The translations under genes were made by a program, and so were the position numbers. The notes under the pieces were generated by a model that was not told the origin of the DNA, searched no databases, and worked only from the letters and a program-made list of their open reading frames with translations. A stretch of 17,918 nt of DNA from DATLFI01 sp035524895 (lineage in GTDB: Bacteria > Acidobacteriota > Thermoanaerobaculia > Multivoradales > Multivoraceae), in the NCBI GenBank assembly GCA_035524895.1, contig DATLFI010000369.1, forward strand, positions 1 to 17,918, in the 5' to 3' direction. Shown here piece by piece: positions 1 to 6,423 of the stretch. The number at the start of each line of letters is the position of its first letter. Positions within the stretch are counted from its first letter, which is position 1.

Positions 1-1
1 C

Positions 2-235
2 GCTCTGCGGCTCGACTGGACGACCGGCGAGATGGTGCGCAAGGGCGGCATCCGCTACACCATCAAGGACGGTGTCGTCTACGACGTCCCGACATTGCTG
101 GCGGACGTTCGCGCGATGGTCGCGAAGGCGAGGGCCGAGGCAGGTCTGCCTCCGCCGCCGATGCCACTGTTCATCGACAGCGACTACTCGAGAGGCCTCG
201 ACCGCCCGACCGCCACCGCTGGTGGTGGACGTTGA
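2..235 (+). CDS. Amidohydrolase family protein, C-terminal end (5' truncated by window)
   Basis: The frame is open from base 2 to the TGA at 233-235, giving about 77 residues. The segment GGIRYTIKDGVVYD followed by a helix of the type LLADVRAMVAKARAEAG matches the C-terminal end of imidazolonepropionase-like or Xaa-Pro-dipeptidase-like metal-dependent amidohydrolases, where the last strands of the small beta-sandwich domain are followed by a helix. These enzymes hydrolyse C-N bonds using one or two metals held by histidines and an aspartate in the TIM barrel. None of those residues lies inside the window, so substrate and activity cannot be judged. The tail after the helix is low-complexity and rich in Pro, Thr and Gly. 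An ATG at 32 in this frame would be internal and is not a believable start. The family call rests on the short conserved tail only. Confidence 0.7.
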   Translation, partial: ALRLDWTTGEMVRKGGIRYTIKDGVVYDVPTLLADVRAMVAKARAEAGLPPPPMPLFIDSDYSRGLDRPTATAGGGR

Positions 236-257
236 CGCGCGCTGCGGACGGGTGAGC

Positions 258-381
258 ATGTCGGCCCGAGAGCGGTTTGCCGCTAGCCTGCTCGCGGTCC
301 TGCTGGCCTCCGTCGCGTGCGGGCGTGGCGACGGCGTTCGCGACCTCGCTGCGGCGCCACCGCGCATGCTCGTGTGCGGCC
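258..381 (+). pseudogene. Possible stranded 5' end of a lipoprotein gene
   Basis: Twenty-two bases after the amidohydrolase stop there is an ATG preceded by GGTGAGC. It begins MSARERFAASLLAVLLASVAC, which has the charged start, hydrophobic core and cysteine of a lipoprotein signal peptide, although the residues just before the cysteine (S-V-A) are an imperfect lipobox. After about 35 residues the frame continues to 722, but from 382 it runs antisense through the conserved 3' end of the permease gene, and its composition becomes Arg/Ala/Pro-rich noise. The simplest reading is a lipoprotein gene that lost its body in a rearrangement next to the permease operon. It could also be a chance signal-like frame in high-GC DNA, or a short expressed peptide. 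Confidence 0.25.
360..379 (-). terminator. Weak hairpin just after the permease stop codon
   Basis: The arms CCGCGCA (360-366) and TGTGCGG (373-379) can form a 7-bp stem with one G-U pair and a 6-base loop, two bases beyond the permease stop at 382. There is no run of T after it on the minus strand, so intrinsic termination is uncertain. Confidence 0.25.
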
Positions 382-3066
382 TCAGTCCTCGCGCAGCGCC
401 ACCGCCGGCTGCACCCGCAGCGCGCGCAGCGACGGCAAGAGCACCGCGGCCGCCGCTGCCGCGACGAGCAGCAGGCATGCGCCGGCGAGGCTCGCAGGAT
501 CGGTGGTCTCCGTGCCGAGCAGGAGGCCGCTCACCAGCCGGCGCGCCGCGAGCGCGCCGAGCAGACCGAGCGCGAGCCCGGCCAGCACGAGCTGCATTCC
601 CTGTCGCGCCATCAGCGCGAGCAACGCAGCGCGGCGGGCACCCAGCGCTACGCGCAGCCCGATCTCGCGACGACGCCGAGCGGCGGCGAAGGCGACGACA
701 CCCCAGAGCCCGAGCAACGTGAGCAGCAGCGCCGCCACGGAGAACACGCTGAGCAGACCGCTGCGCAGGCGCTCGGTCTCGACCGAGCCGGCGATCCGCT
801 CCCGCATGGTGCGCACGTCGGCGATCGGCAGCCGCGGATCGAGCTCCGCCACCGCTGCGCGCAGGATCGTGAGCGCCGCTCCCGGATCGTCGCTCCGCAG
901 TACGGCGTGGAACGAGCTCGGGTAGGTGACCTGGGCGTGCGGCAGGTAGACCTCCGGCTGCGCCTCCTGGGTCAGACCGAAGTGACGCACGTCGCCGACC
1001 ACGCCGACGACCTCGCGCCAGGGGTCGGTGGATTGCGCGCCGCCCCAGCGGAAGCGGGCGCCTACTGGGCTCGCGTCGGGCCAGTAGCGGCGCGCCATCG
1101 CCTCGTTGATCACCACGACGGGTACCGCGTCGAGGCGATCGCTCGGCTCGAGCACGCGCCCGCGCAGCAAGGCGAGACCGAGCGCGTCGAAGTAGCCCGG
1201 CGTCACGACGCGCTCCTCCGCGCACTCCTCCTGCCCGGGCGCGGGCGCAGGAAGCTCGGCGATCGTGAAGGAGTCGCAGGAGTGGCCGCCCCCGAGCGGC
1301 AGGCGGTTGACCAGACCCACGGACTCGATCGCGGCAGACGCCTCGAGCCGCTCCTCGAGGCGCTGGAAGAAGGCCAGACGAGAATCGGTGTCGTAATCGA
1401 TGCGCGGCAGCGTCACCTGGGCGGTGAGCTCGTCACGAGCTAGGAAGCCGGGATCGGTCGCGAGCAGGTCGCGCAGGCTCTGCCCGACCAGCGTCGCCAC
1501 CGAGAGCAGCACCAGGGACAGCGCCACCTGCGCTACCACCAGGGCGCCGCGCGCGTCGAGTCGGCTGGCGCCGCGCACGCGGCCGCGCGCGCCGAAGTCC
1601 CGCAGCGCCGGGCTGACCAGGCGCAGGGCGGCCGGCAGGGACAGGAGCAGCCCGGCCAGGAGCGCCAGCGCCACCGTGAACAGGCCGACGCGCAGGTCGA
1701 ACCGGGCCTGCTCGGACCACGGCAGGCGCTGCGCGCCGAGACGAAGCACCGGCGCGGCGGCGCCTCCCGCCAGCCCCAGGCCGACGATGCCACCGGCGGC
1801 ACCGAGCAGGAGCCCTTCGAGGACCACCCCACGACCCAGAACCCAGCGCGAAGCGCCGAGAGCGGCGCGCACCGCGGTCTCGTGCCGGCGCTCGAGCTGT
1901 CGTGCCAGCGACAACGCACCGACGTCGAGCGCGGCGACCAGGAGCAGCAGCCCGACCGCGACCAGCAACACCCACAAGGTGCGCTGCGCGTCGCCGACCA
2001 CTCCATCTCGCAGCGATTCGAGCCGCGCGCCGATCTGCGCGTTGGTGTCCGGGTACTGGCGCGCGAGATCGGCGGTGATCGCGTCGAGCTCCGCTTGCGC
2101 TGCGCCGAGAGAGGCTTCGGGTGCGAGCCTTCCGACGACGTGCAGGAAGTGACCGCCCCGCGAGGTCTTCGCCGGATCGAAGGCGAGCGGTCGCCAGAGG
2201 CTCGGTGACTGCCAGCCGAGCGGGTGCGGGAAGCCGCCCGGCAGCACGCCCACGACCGTGTGAGGCGTGCCGTTGAGCAGCAGCGTGCGTCCCACCGCGT
2301 GCGGGTCGCCGCCCAGCTCCTGGCTCCAGAAGCCGTACTCCAGCAGCACCACCTGCGAACGACCGGGCGCACCCTCGTCCGCGGTGAAGCTTCGCCCGAG
2401 CGCCGGCGAGACGCCGAGGACCTCGAGCCAGCTCGAGCTCACCGCGTGAGCGGCCACCTGCTCGGGACGATCGGCCCCGGCATGGGTCACCGCGCCTCCC
2501 GAGATGCCGAAGAGGCCTTCGAGTGAGCGGCTGCGCGCGCTCCAGTCGGCGATGTCGAGCGGATTGCTGTTGCTCGAGAGATCGGTACCCCAGGTGCCCC
2601 ACACCCGCACCAGTCGCTCGGGCTCGTGGTACGGCAGCGGGCGCAGCAGCACCGCGTCGAGCAGGCCGAAGATGGCGGCGTTCGCGGCGACACCGAGGGC
2701 CAGCGTCGCCACCACCATGGCGGAGTATCCGGGCGAGCGCCACAAGCTGCGCCCGACCAGCCTGGTTTCGGTGGCGAGGTCACTCATGACGGAATCTCCT
2801 CCTCGGCTGTCGCGGCGGGCTGCGACGCCGAGCGCCTCGAGGCTCGCCGAGCGGTGAAGGGCGAGGTCGCCGAGGCGCTCCTCGGCGAGTCGTCGGGCCG
2901 CGGCACGAGAATGACCCGCGCGCTCCAGGTCCGCCCGAAGGTGCTCGCGGTGCTCGCGCAGCTCCGTGTCGACGCGGTGCTCGAGCGCTGCAGGCGACAT
3001 GCGCTCCCACACGCGCACCAGCCACGACAGGGCGACGTCCACGGCGGCGAAGCGGCGCGGCGCCAT
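382..3066 (-). CDS. ADOP-type ABC transporter permease (MacB-like, no ATPase domain)
   Basis: 894-residue inner-membrane protein. It opens with a cytosolic prefix (about residues 20-75) of charged helices, the ELREHREHLRADLE type found in ADOP permeases. The membrane part follows, starting near residue 112 with SPGYSAMVVATLALGVAANA and then the typical AIFGLLDAVLLRPLPY. Two tandem MacB periplasmic-core plus FtsX-type membrane modules follow, with a second helix cluster near the middle, and the end RALRVQPAVALRED is the normal family terminus, so the gene looks complete. No Walker motifs are present. Family members are called orphan permeases because no ATPase is encoded beside them; the substrate is unknown. 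The ATG at 3066 lies 2 bases after the padR stop, so the two are probably co-translated. I prefer it over upstream frames because the conserved prefix begins just after it. A second in-frame ATG at 2787 (Met94) has a better ribosome site. Confidence 0.88.
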   Translation of the reverse strand: MAPRRFAAVDVALSWLVRVWERMSPAALEHRVDTELREHREHLRADLERAGHSRAAARRLAEERLGDLALHRSASLEALGVAARRDSRGGDSVMSDLATETRLVGRSLWRSPGYSAMVVATLALGVAANAAIFGLLDAVLLRPLPYHEPERLVRVWGTWGTDLSSNSNPLDIADWSARSRSLEGLFGISGGAVTHAGADRPEQVAAHAVSSSWLEVLGVSPALGRSFTADEGAPGRSQVVLLEYGFWSQELGGDPHAVGRTLLLNGTPHTVVGVLPGGFPHPLGWQSPSLWRPLAFDPAKTSRGGHFLHVVGRLAPEASLGAAQAELDAITADLARQYPDTNAQIGARLESLRDGVVGDAQRTLWVLLVAVGLLLLVAALDVGALSLARQLERRHETAVRAALGASRWVLGRGVVLEGLLLGAAGGIVGLGLAGGAAAPVLRLGAQRLPWSEQARFDLRVGLFTVALALLAGLLLSLPAALRLVSPALRDFGARGRVRGASRLDARGALVVAQVALSLVLLSVATLVGQSLRDLLATDPGFLARDELTAQVTLPRIDYDTDSRLAFFQRLEERLEASAAIESVGLVNRLPLGGGHSCDSFTIAELPAPAPGQEECAEERVVTPGYFDALGLALLRGRVLEPSDRLDAVPVVVINEAMARRYWPDASPVGARFRWGGAQSTDPWREVVGVVGDVRHFGLTQEAQPEVYLPHAQVTYPSSFHAVLRSDDPGAALTILRAAVAELDPRLPIADVRTMRERIAGSVETERLRSGLLSVFSVAALLLTLLGLWGVVAFAAARRRREIGLRVALGARRAALLALMARQGMQLVLAGLALGLLGALAARRLVSGLLLGTETTDPASLAGACLLLVAAAAAAVLLPSLRALRVQPAVALRED
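2788..2804 (-). promoter_or_regulatory. Strong internal ribosome-binding site inside the permease gene
   Basis: On the minus strand a GAGGAGGAG purine run sits about 8-10 bases before the in-frame ATG at 2787. This is much better than the sequence before the ATG at 3066, where only GAGAG and an adjacent GAGG are seen. It could allow a second, 801-residue product that lacks the cytosolic prefix but keeps the whole membrane part. The conserved prefix argues that the long form is also made. Confidence 0.35.
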
Positions 3067-3068
3067 CC

Positions 3069-3485
3069 TCAGCTCTCGGAGCGGCGGCCGTGAGACGCCG
3101 AGCCCGCGGTCGCCGGAGTGGCCGGGCGGATCGATCGCGCCACCGCCTCGACGAAGCGAGCCCATCCCTGGGCGCGCAGGTGGAGCTGACGGCGCCCCAG
3201 CGCCGTGAGCCGGTAGAAGCGAGCGGGCCGGTTGTTCTCGGAGCGTCCCGGAGACGAGGCGATGAGGCCCTGACGCTCCAGACGATAGAGCGCCGGGTAG
3301 AGCGACCCCTCCTCGACGCGTAGCGCGTCGGCGGACTTGCGCTCGATGCGACGGGCGACCCCGTACCCGTGCTCGGTCCCGTCGACCAGCGCCCCCAGCA
3401 CCAAGAGATCGAGGGGGCCCTGGAGCAGCTCGGCGGGTGGTGGCGAGGAGGCTTCGGGGTTTCGTTTCCGGGGGCGCGGGGGCAT
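3069..3485 (-). CDS. PadR family transcriptional regulator
   Basis: 138-residue DNA-binding repressor of the short PadR type that accompanies ADOP permeases. The winged helix-turn-helix spans about residues 22-105: LQGPLDLLVLGALVDG, then HGYGVARRI, the recognition-helix region VEEGSLYPALYRLERQGLI (57-75), and a wing with SENNRPARFYRLT followed by ALGRRQL. The usual long C-terminal dimerisation helix is short (to about 120) and ends in a Ser/Arg/Ala tail. The first 18 residues are basic and Pro-rich. The ATG at 3485 is chosen because the domain begins soon after it; a longer upstream frame has no conserved sequence. It is the first gene of the operon with the permease. A palindrome overlapping its own promoter suggests that it represses itself and the permease. 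The ligand is unknown. Confidence 0.92.
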   Translation of the reverse strand: MPPRPRKRNPEASSPPPAELLQGPLDLLVLGALVDGTEHGYGVARRIERKSADALRVEEGSLYPALYRLERQGLIASSPGRSENNRPARFYRLTALGRRQLHLRAQGWARFVEAVARSIRPATPATAGSASHGRRSES

Positions 3486-3498
3486 GGGCGGCTCGTTT

Positions 3499-3513
3499 CC
3501 TAGACATTCTAGG
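3499..3513. promoter_or_regulatory. Putative PadR operator, perfect inverted repeat
   Basis: CCTAGACATTCTAGG consists of two perfect 6-base arms around a CAT centre. It stands out as AT-rich in very GC-rich surroundings, lies directly upstream of the PadR gene and covers the predicted -10 box and transcription start, which is where an autorepressor would bind. That it is a PadR site is inferred from position and symmetry; the PadR sequence cannot show it. Confidence 0.5.
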
Positions 3514-3534
3514 GATCGTCGCCGGCGTTGTCGA
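3506..3534 (-). promoter_or_regulatory. Predicted sigma-70-type promoter of the padR operon
   Basis: Read on the minus strand, TCGACA (3534-3529) and TAGAAT (3511-3506) are separated by exactly 17 bases; each differs from the sigma-70 consensus at one position. The start of transcription would fall near 3499, leaving a leader of only about 14 bases before the padR ATG at 3485. The -10 box is inside the palindrome at 3499-3513. Confidence 0.55.
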
Positions 3535-3589
3535 GCGGTGGTAGGCCGATGGGCAGTGGGACCGTGGGGCGGCGGGAAGGACGCGGGCA

Positions 3590-3607
3590 CGACGTTCGCG
3601 AACGTCG
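3590..3607. repeat. Perfect 18-base palindrome in the intergenic space
   Basis: CGACGTTCGCGAACGTCG reads the same on both strands. It lies between the 3' end of the glycosyltransferase gene (stop at 3692) and the padR promoter. There is no loop and no T-run, which argues against a simple terminator; a binding site for a dimeric protein is an alternative. The rest of the 3535-3691 gap shows no gene. Confidence 0.45.
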
Positions 3608-3691
3608 CCGACGCCTCGAGGCCTGGGCCAAAATCGTGACGCAGGATCCCAACTGAGCTGACGCCGCCGGCGCTGCGAGGGTCGCGCTCGG

Positions 3692-4708
3692 TCAGCGGCG
3701 CCTGCGCCGCAGGTATCCCGAGAGGCGGCGTCCAGGGGCTACCAGCTCGAGGAGCGCACCGGCGTGCGCGAGCGCGAGGGCGGACCCGGCCACCGCGGCC
3801 GCGCCGGGCAGGCGCCAGAGGTGTCGCGGCTGGTCGCGCAGCACCTTGAGCAGACGCCAGGGCGCTTCGAGATCGCGGCGCAGGAGACGCTTCGTCACCG
3901 TCAGGATCACGGCCGCGCCGCGGTGCCTCAGGCGGGCTCGCATCACCTCCTCCTCGCCCAGCAGCAGGAAGCGCCACACGAATGCATAGGCCCGGCGCAG
4001 CGGCGGGTGCACGGCGCGCGCGTGCGGCTGCTGCCAGATCACCACACCGTCGGCCGCGAGCTGCTCGGCGTGCGCCGTGCACTGGCCGCGGAGGAACTGC
4101 CTACCCTCCGGAATGGGGCGTCGCTCGAGCAGCGTGCGGCGGAACGCGACGTTGTTGGCGAAGTAGCGGTGGCCAGGGCGGACCGTGTCGCCTGGACGCC
4201 GGCTGAGCTGCGGGTGGAGGAAGTAGACGGCCGACATGCCCATCTCGAAGGTGTCCGAGACCGTCATGCCGGTGTGACCGGCGACTGCCTGCACTTCGTC
4301 GCGCTGGAAGGGTTCCAGCAGCCGTTCCAGCCAGTCCGGCTCGTACGCGCAGTCGGAGTCGGCGAACACTACGATCTCGCCACGCGCCTCGCGCACGGCG
4401 GTCATCTTCGCCTGGTAGTAGTCGATGTCCTCCGGTACCGTGAGCGGTCGCACCCAGGGGTACTTCTTGCCGAGCTCCGCGAGCACGTCGTCGGGCACGT
4501 CACCACTCTGCGTGACGATGGTCTCCACCGAGTCCCTCGGCGAGACCGTCTGCGCTTCGAGCGTGGCCAGCGTTCGGCGCAGGTAGTCGAGGCCGGCGCT
4601 GACGACGTTCTCGGTCTCGAGCACGATCGAGAACGAGGGCCGGTCGGCGCGAGCGGTCTCGGCGGCCTGGTTCGTGGGTGGGACGAGAGTGGCCGAGGCG
4701 GTGGTCAT
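3692..4708 (-). CDS. Family 2 glycosyltransferase (GT-A fold) with C-terminal membrane helix
   Basis: 338 residues. After a disordered start of about 23 residues the GT-A domain opens with SFSIVLETEN and continues to the metal-binding DSD motif at 117-119 (in VVFADSDCAYEPDWLE), followed by ANNVAFRR (184-191), which matches the acceptor-side motif usually seen as GCNMAFRR. Such enzymes move a sugar from a nucleotide or lipid donor to a lipid, glycan or protein acceptor at the cytosolic face of the membrane. Near the C-terminus a hydrophobic stretch (AAAVAGSALALAHAGALLEL) and a terminal run of arginines suggest membrane attachment. The ATG at 4708 is supported by GGAGG 10 bases upstream and by the domain start; the longer frame upstream overlaps the neighbouring gene. 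It is 34 bases downstream of the membrane protein gene, so the two probably form an operon. Donor and acceptor are unknown. Confidence 0.85.
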   Translation of the reverse strand: MTTASATLVPPTNQAAETARADRPSFSIVLETENVVSAGLDYLRRTLATLEAQTVSPRDSVETIVTQSGDVPDDVLAELGKKYPWVRPLTVPEDIDYYQAKMTAVREARGEIVVFADSDCAYEPDWLERLLEPFQRDEVQAVAGHTGMTVSDTFEMGMSAVYFLHPQLSRRPGDTVRPGHRYFANNVAFRRTLLERRPIPEGRQFLRGQCTAHAEQLAADGVVIWQQPHARAVHPPLRRAYAFVWRFLLLGEEEVMRARLRHRGAAVILTVTKRLLRRDLEAPWRLLKVLRDQPRHLWRLPGAAAVAGSALALAHAGALLELVAPGRRLSGYLRRRRR

Positions 4709-4742
4709 CTCTCCGGTGCCTCCGGGTGGCTCGTGCCTTGGA

Positions 4743-6299
4743 TCAAGGTGACGGTGCTTCGAGGGAGGGCTCGGGCACGGGTGGGGAGGCGTCCGGCTGC
4801 AGCCGATACACGAGCGTATAGCCTGCATAGACGCGCCGTGCACCGGGGTGCTCGTCGAGCTGTTGCAGCAGTCGCGGCTCGGTGAAGAAGCGCGAGAGCA
4901 CGAGGTACTCGCTGTCGAGCTGGTCGCGCACCACGGCCACGGGGTCCTCGGAGCGGCCCGCGAGCACCTCCCGCCAGGCCCGGTACTCGTCGGGGTGCGG
5001 CACTGCCATGAACACCGAGTTGAGCACGTTCATGAACTGCGCGTGCGGCGCGTAGTAGAGCACGTTCGGGGTCAGGCCCCAGTCGGCGGCGACCCGCGCC
5101 CCCGGAGGCAGGGCGCGCGCGGCGGCGGCCCAGTCGGCTTCCCTCGAGAGCGCTCCGCCGGTCGCGGTCGCCATCCCCCAGAGCATGCGCGCCGGGGCCA
5201 CCAGGGACATCAGCGCGAGCAGCAGCGCGCCGAGCGCGGCGAGCCGCCGCGTCGACCGCGGCGCGCCGCGCACCGGGAAGCGGTGCATGGCGTGGAGCAG
5301 CGCGAGCACGCCGAAGGCGTAGAAGTAGGTGGAGAAGCGCAGCATCAGAATGTAGAGCACGGCGAAGGCGGCCGCAGCGATCGTCCAGACCGCGAATCGG
5401 TGCGTGCTTTGCTCGGCCTCGGATCGGCTCTCGACGTCAGCGTTGCCCGCCGTCCCGCCGGCGGCGATCCAGCCTCGTCCGAGCCACAGCCCGAGACACG
5501 CCGCGGCCCATCCCCAGTTGTCGCGAAACGTCGCGACCAGCGAAGGCGCGCGGTTCTCGGTGCTGACGTCGAGCTGGCTCGCGATCAGGAAGAAATCGAC
5601 GTTCTGCACCTTCCACACCACGAGGTTGTGCGGGAAATGCGGGTGGACCAGCAGCGCTAGGCCGGTGCCCAGCACCGGATACAGCAGCAGGAGCCAACAG
5701 CGCCGCCGCTCGAAGAACCAGGACCATGCGAACCAGAGCCCGCACAGCACGACGAGGGCGTGGAACCCGGTGTAGGCGAGAGCGAAGGTGAAGGCGACGA
5801 GGCCGAGCAGGCGATGCCGGCGCTCGGCGGCGCACCACGCGGCGGCCAGGAACAGCATCAATGCCAGCAACTCCGGCCGCAGCCGCACGGCGCGTCCGAG
5901 GAAGTCGATCGAGCCGAAGAAGACGACGACCGGCGCCAGCGCCGCCCAGGCGCCGACGGCACGCTGCCCCAGCCCCGCCAGCATGGCCGCGATGCCGCCG
6001 AGCAGCAGCGCCAGCGCCAAGCGCCCGCCGCCGGTCGAGCCACCGTCTCCGGCGAACGGGGCGAGCAGCAGGTGGAACAGCACCTCCTTGTCGCCGAAGC
6101 CGTCGCGGTAGACGGAGAAGCGGGTCCACGGGAACTCGTCGACGACGCCCAGCTCGCGGAAGATCCGACCCACGAAGAGGTGGAAGTAGGAGTCCGTGTC
6201 GTAGAGCACCTCGGCGCGGAACGCAAAGAGCGCCGCGAGGCCCGTGAAAGCCGCGAAACAGATTCCGGGGACGAGAGAGGCTCGGAGGAGGGAGCGCAT
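4743..6299 (-). CDS. Polytopic membrane protein, GT-C glycosyltransferase-like
   Basis: 518 residues with around ten hydrophobic segments. The first is at about 8-28, directly followed by EVLYDTDSYFHL (30-41), in which the acidic DTD (34-36) occupies the first external loop. This is the position of the catalytic acidic motif in GT-C enzymes such as oligosaccharyltransferases and lipid-A or mannosyl transferases, which use lipid-linked sugars outside the cytoplasm. The C-terminal part (about 380-518) is soluble-looking, with AADWGLTPNVLYYAPHAQFMN and VRDQLDSEYLVLSRFF. Family membership is inferred from topology and one motif; I cannot name a Pfam family with certainty. An O-antigen-like or other uncharacterised membrane protein is possible. 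It is the first gene of an operon with the family 2 glycosyltransferase; together they suggest synthesis or attachment of an envelope glycan or glycolipid. The ATG at 6299 immediately precedes the first membrane helix. Confidence 0.7.
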   Translation of the reverse strand: MRSLLRASLVPGICFAAFTGLAALFAFRAEVLYDTDSYFHLFVGRIFRELGVVDEFPWTRFSVYRDGFGDKEVLFHLLLAPFAGDGGSTGGGRLALALLLGGIAAMLAGLGQRAVGAWAALAPVVVFFGSIDFLGRAVRLRPELLALMLFLAAAWCAAERRHRLLGLVAFTFALAYTGFHALVVLCGLWFAWSWFFERRRCWLLLLYPVLGTGLALLVHPHFPHNLVVWKVQNVDFFLIASQLDVSTENRAPSLVATFRDNWGWAAACLGLWLGRGWIAAGGTAGNADVESRSEAEQSTHRFAVWTIAAAAFAVLYILMLRFSTYFYAFGVLALLHAMHRFPVRGAPRSTRRLAALGALLLALMSLVAPARMLWGMATATGGALSREADWAAAARALPPGARVAADWGLTPNVLYYAPHAQFMNVLNSVFMAVPHPDEYRAWREVLAGRSEDPVAVVRDQLDSEYLVLSRFFTEPRLLQQLDEHPGARRVYAGYTLVYRLQPDASPPVPEPSLEAPSP

Positions 6300-6423
6300 A
6301 GGGCCGCGTGGGACTGTGCGGATGTTAATCGTTCGCGAGGGTCGGCACGCCCTTTGAATTCACCGTTGGAATCACAGACCAAGTCCAGCGTCAGCACGCC
6401 AGGGTCCCGTCCCGGAGGAAGCC
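6300..6423. promoter_or_regulatory. Divergent intergenic region with a good ribosome-binding site
   Basis: This 124-base gap separates the leftward membrane protein gene from the rightward VWFA-related gene and must carry promoters for both. An AT-richer patch lies at about 6323-6375. I cannot assign convincing -35/-10 pairs on either strand. GGAGG at 6414-6418 is a clear ribosome-binding site for the gene starting at 6424. Confidence 0.4.

Noticed and set aside
3067..3507. N-terminal extension of the permease up to 3507
   Set aside because: It would lie entirely over padR in another frame, and the conserved prefix domain begins only after the ATG at 3066.
3695..3710. Hairpin GCGGCG-CCTG-CGCCGC as terminator of the glycosyltransferase operon
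   Set aside because: It lies inside the last codons of the gene (the arginine run) and has no T-run after it; likely a by-product of Arg codons.
3486..4082. Longer PadR with about 199 extra N-terminal residues
   Set aside because: It runs across the predicted promoter and operator and opposite nothing conserved; the winged-helix domain begins just after the ATG at 3485.
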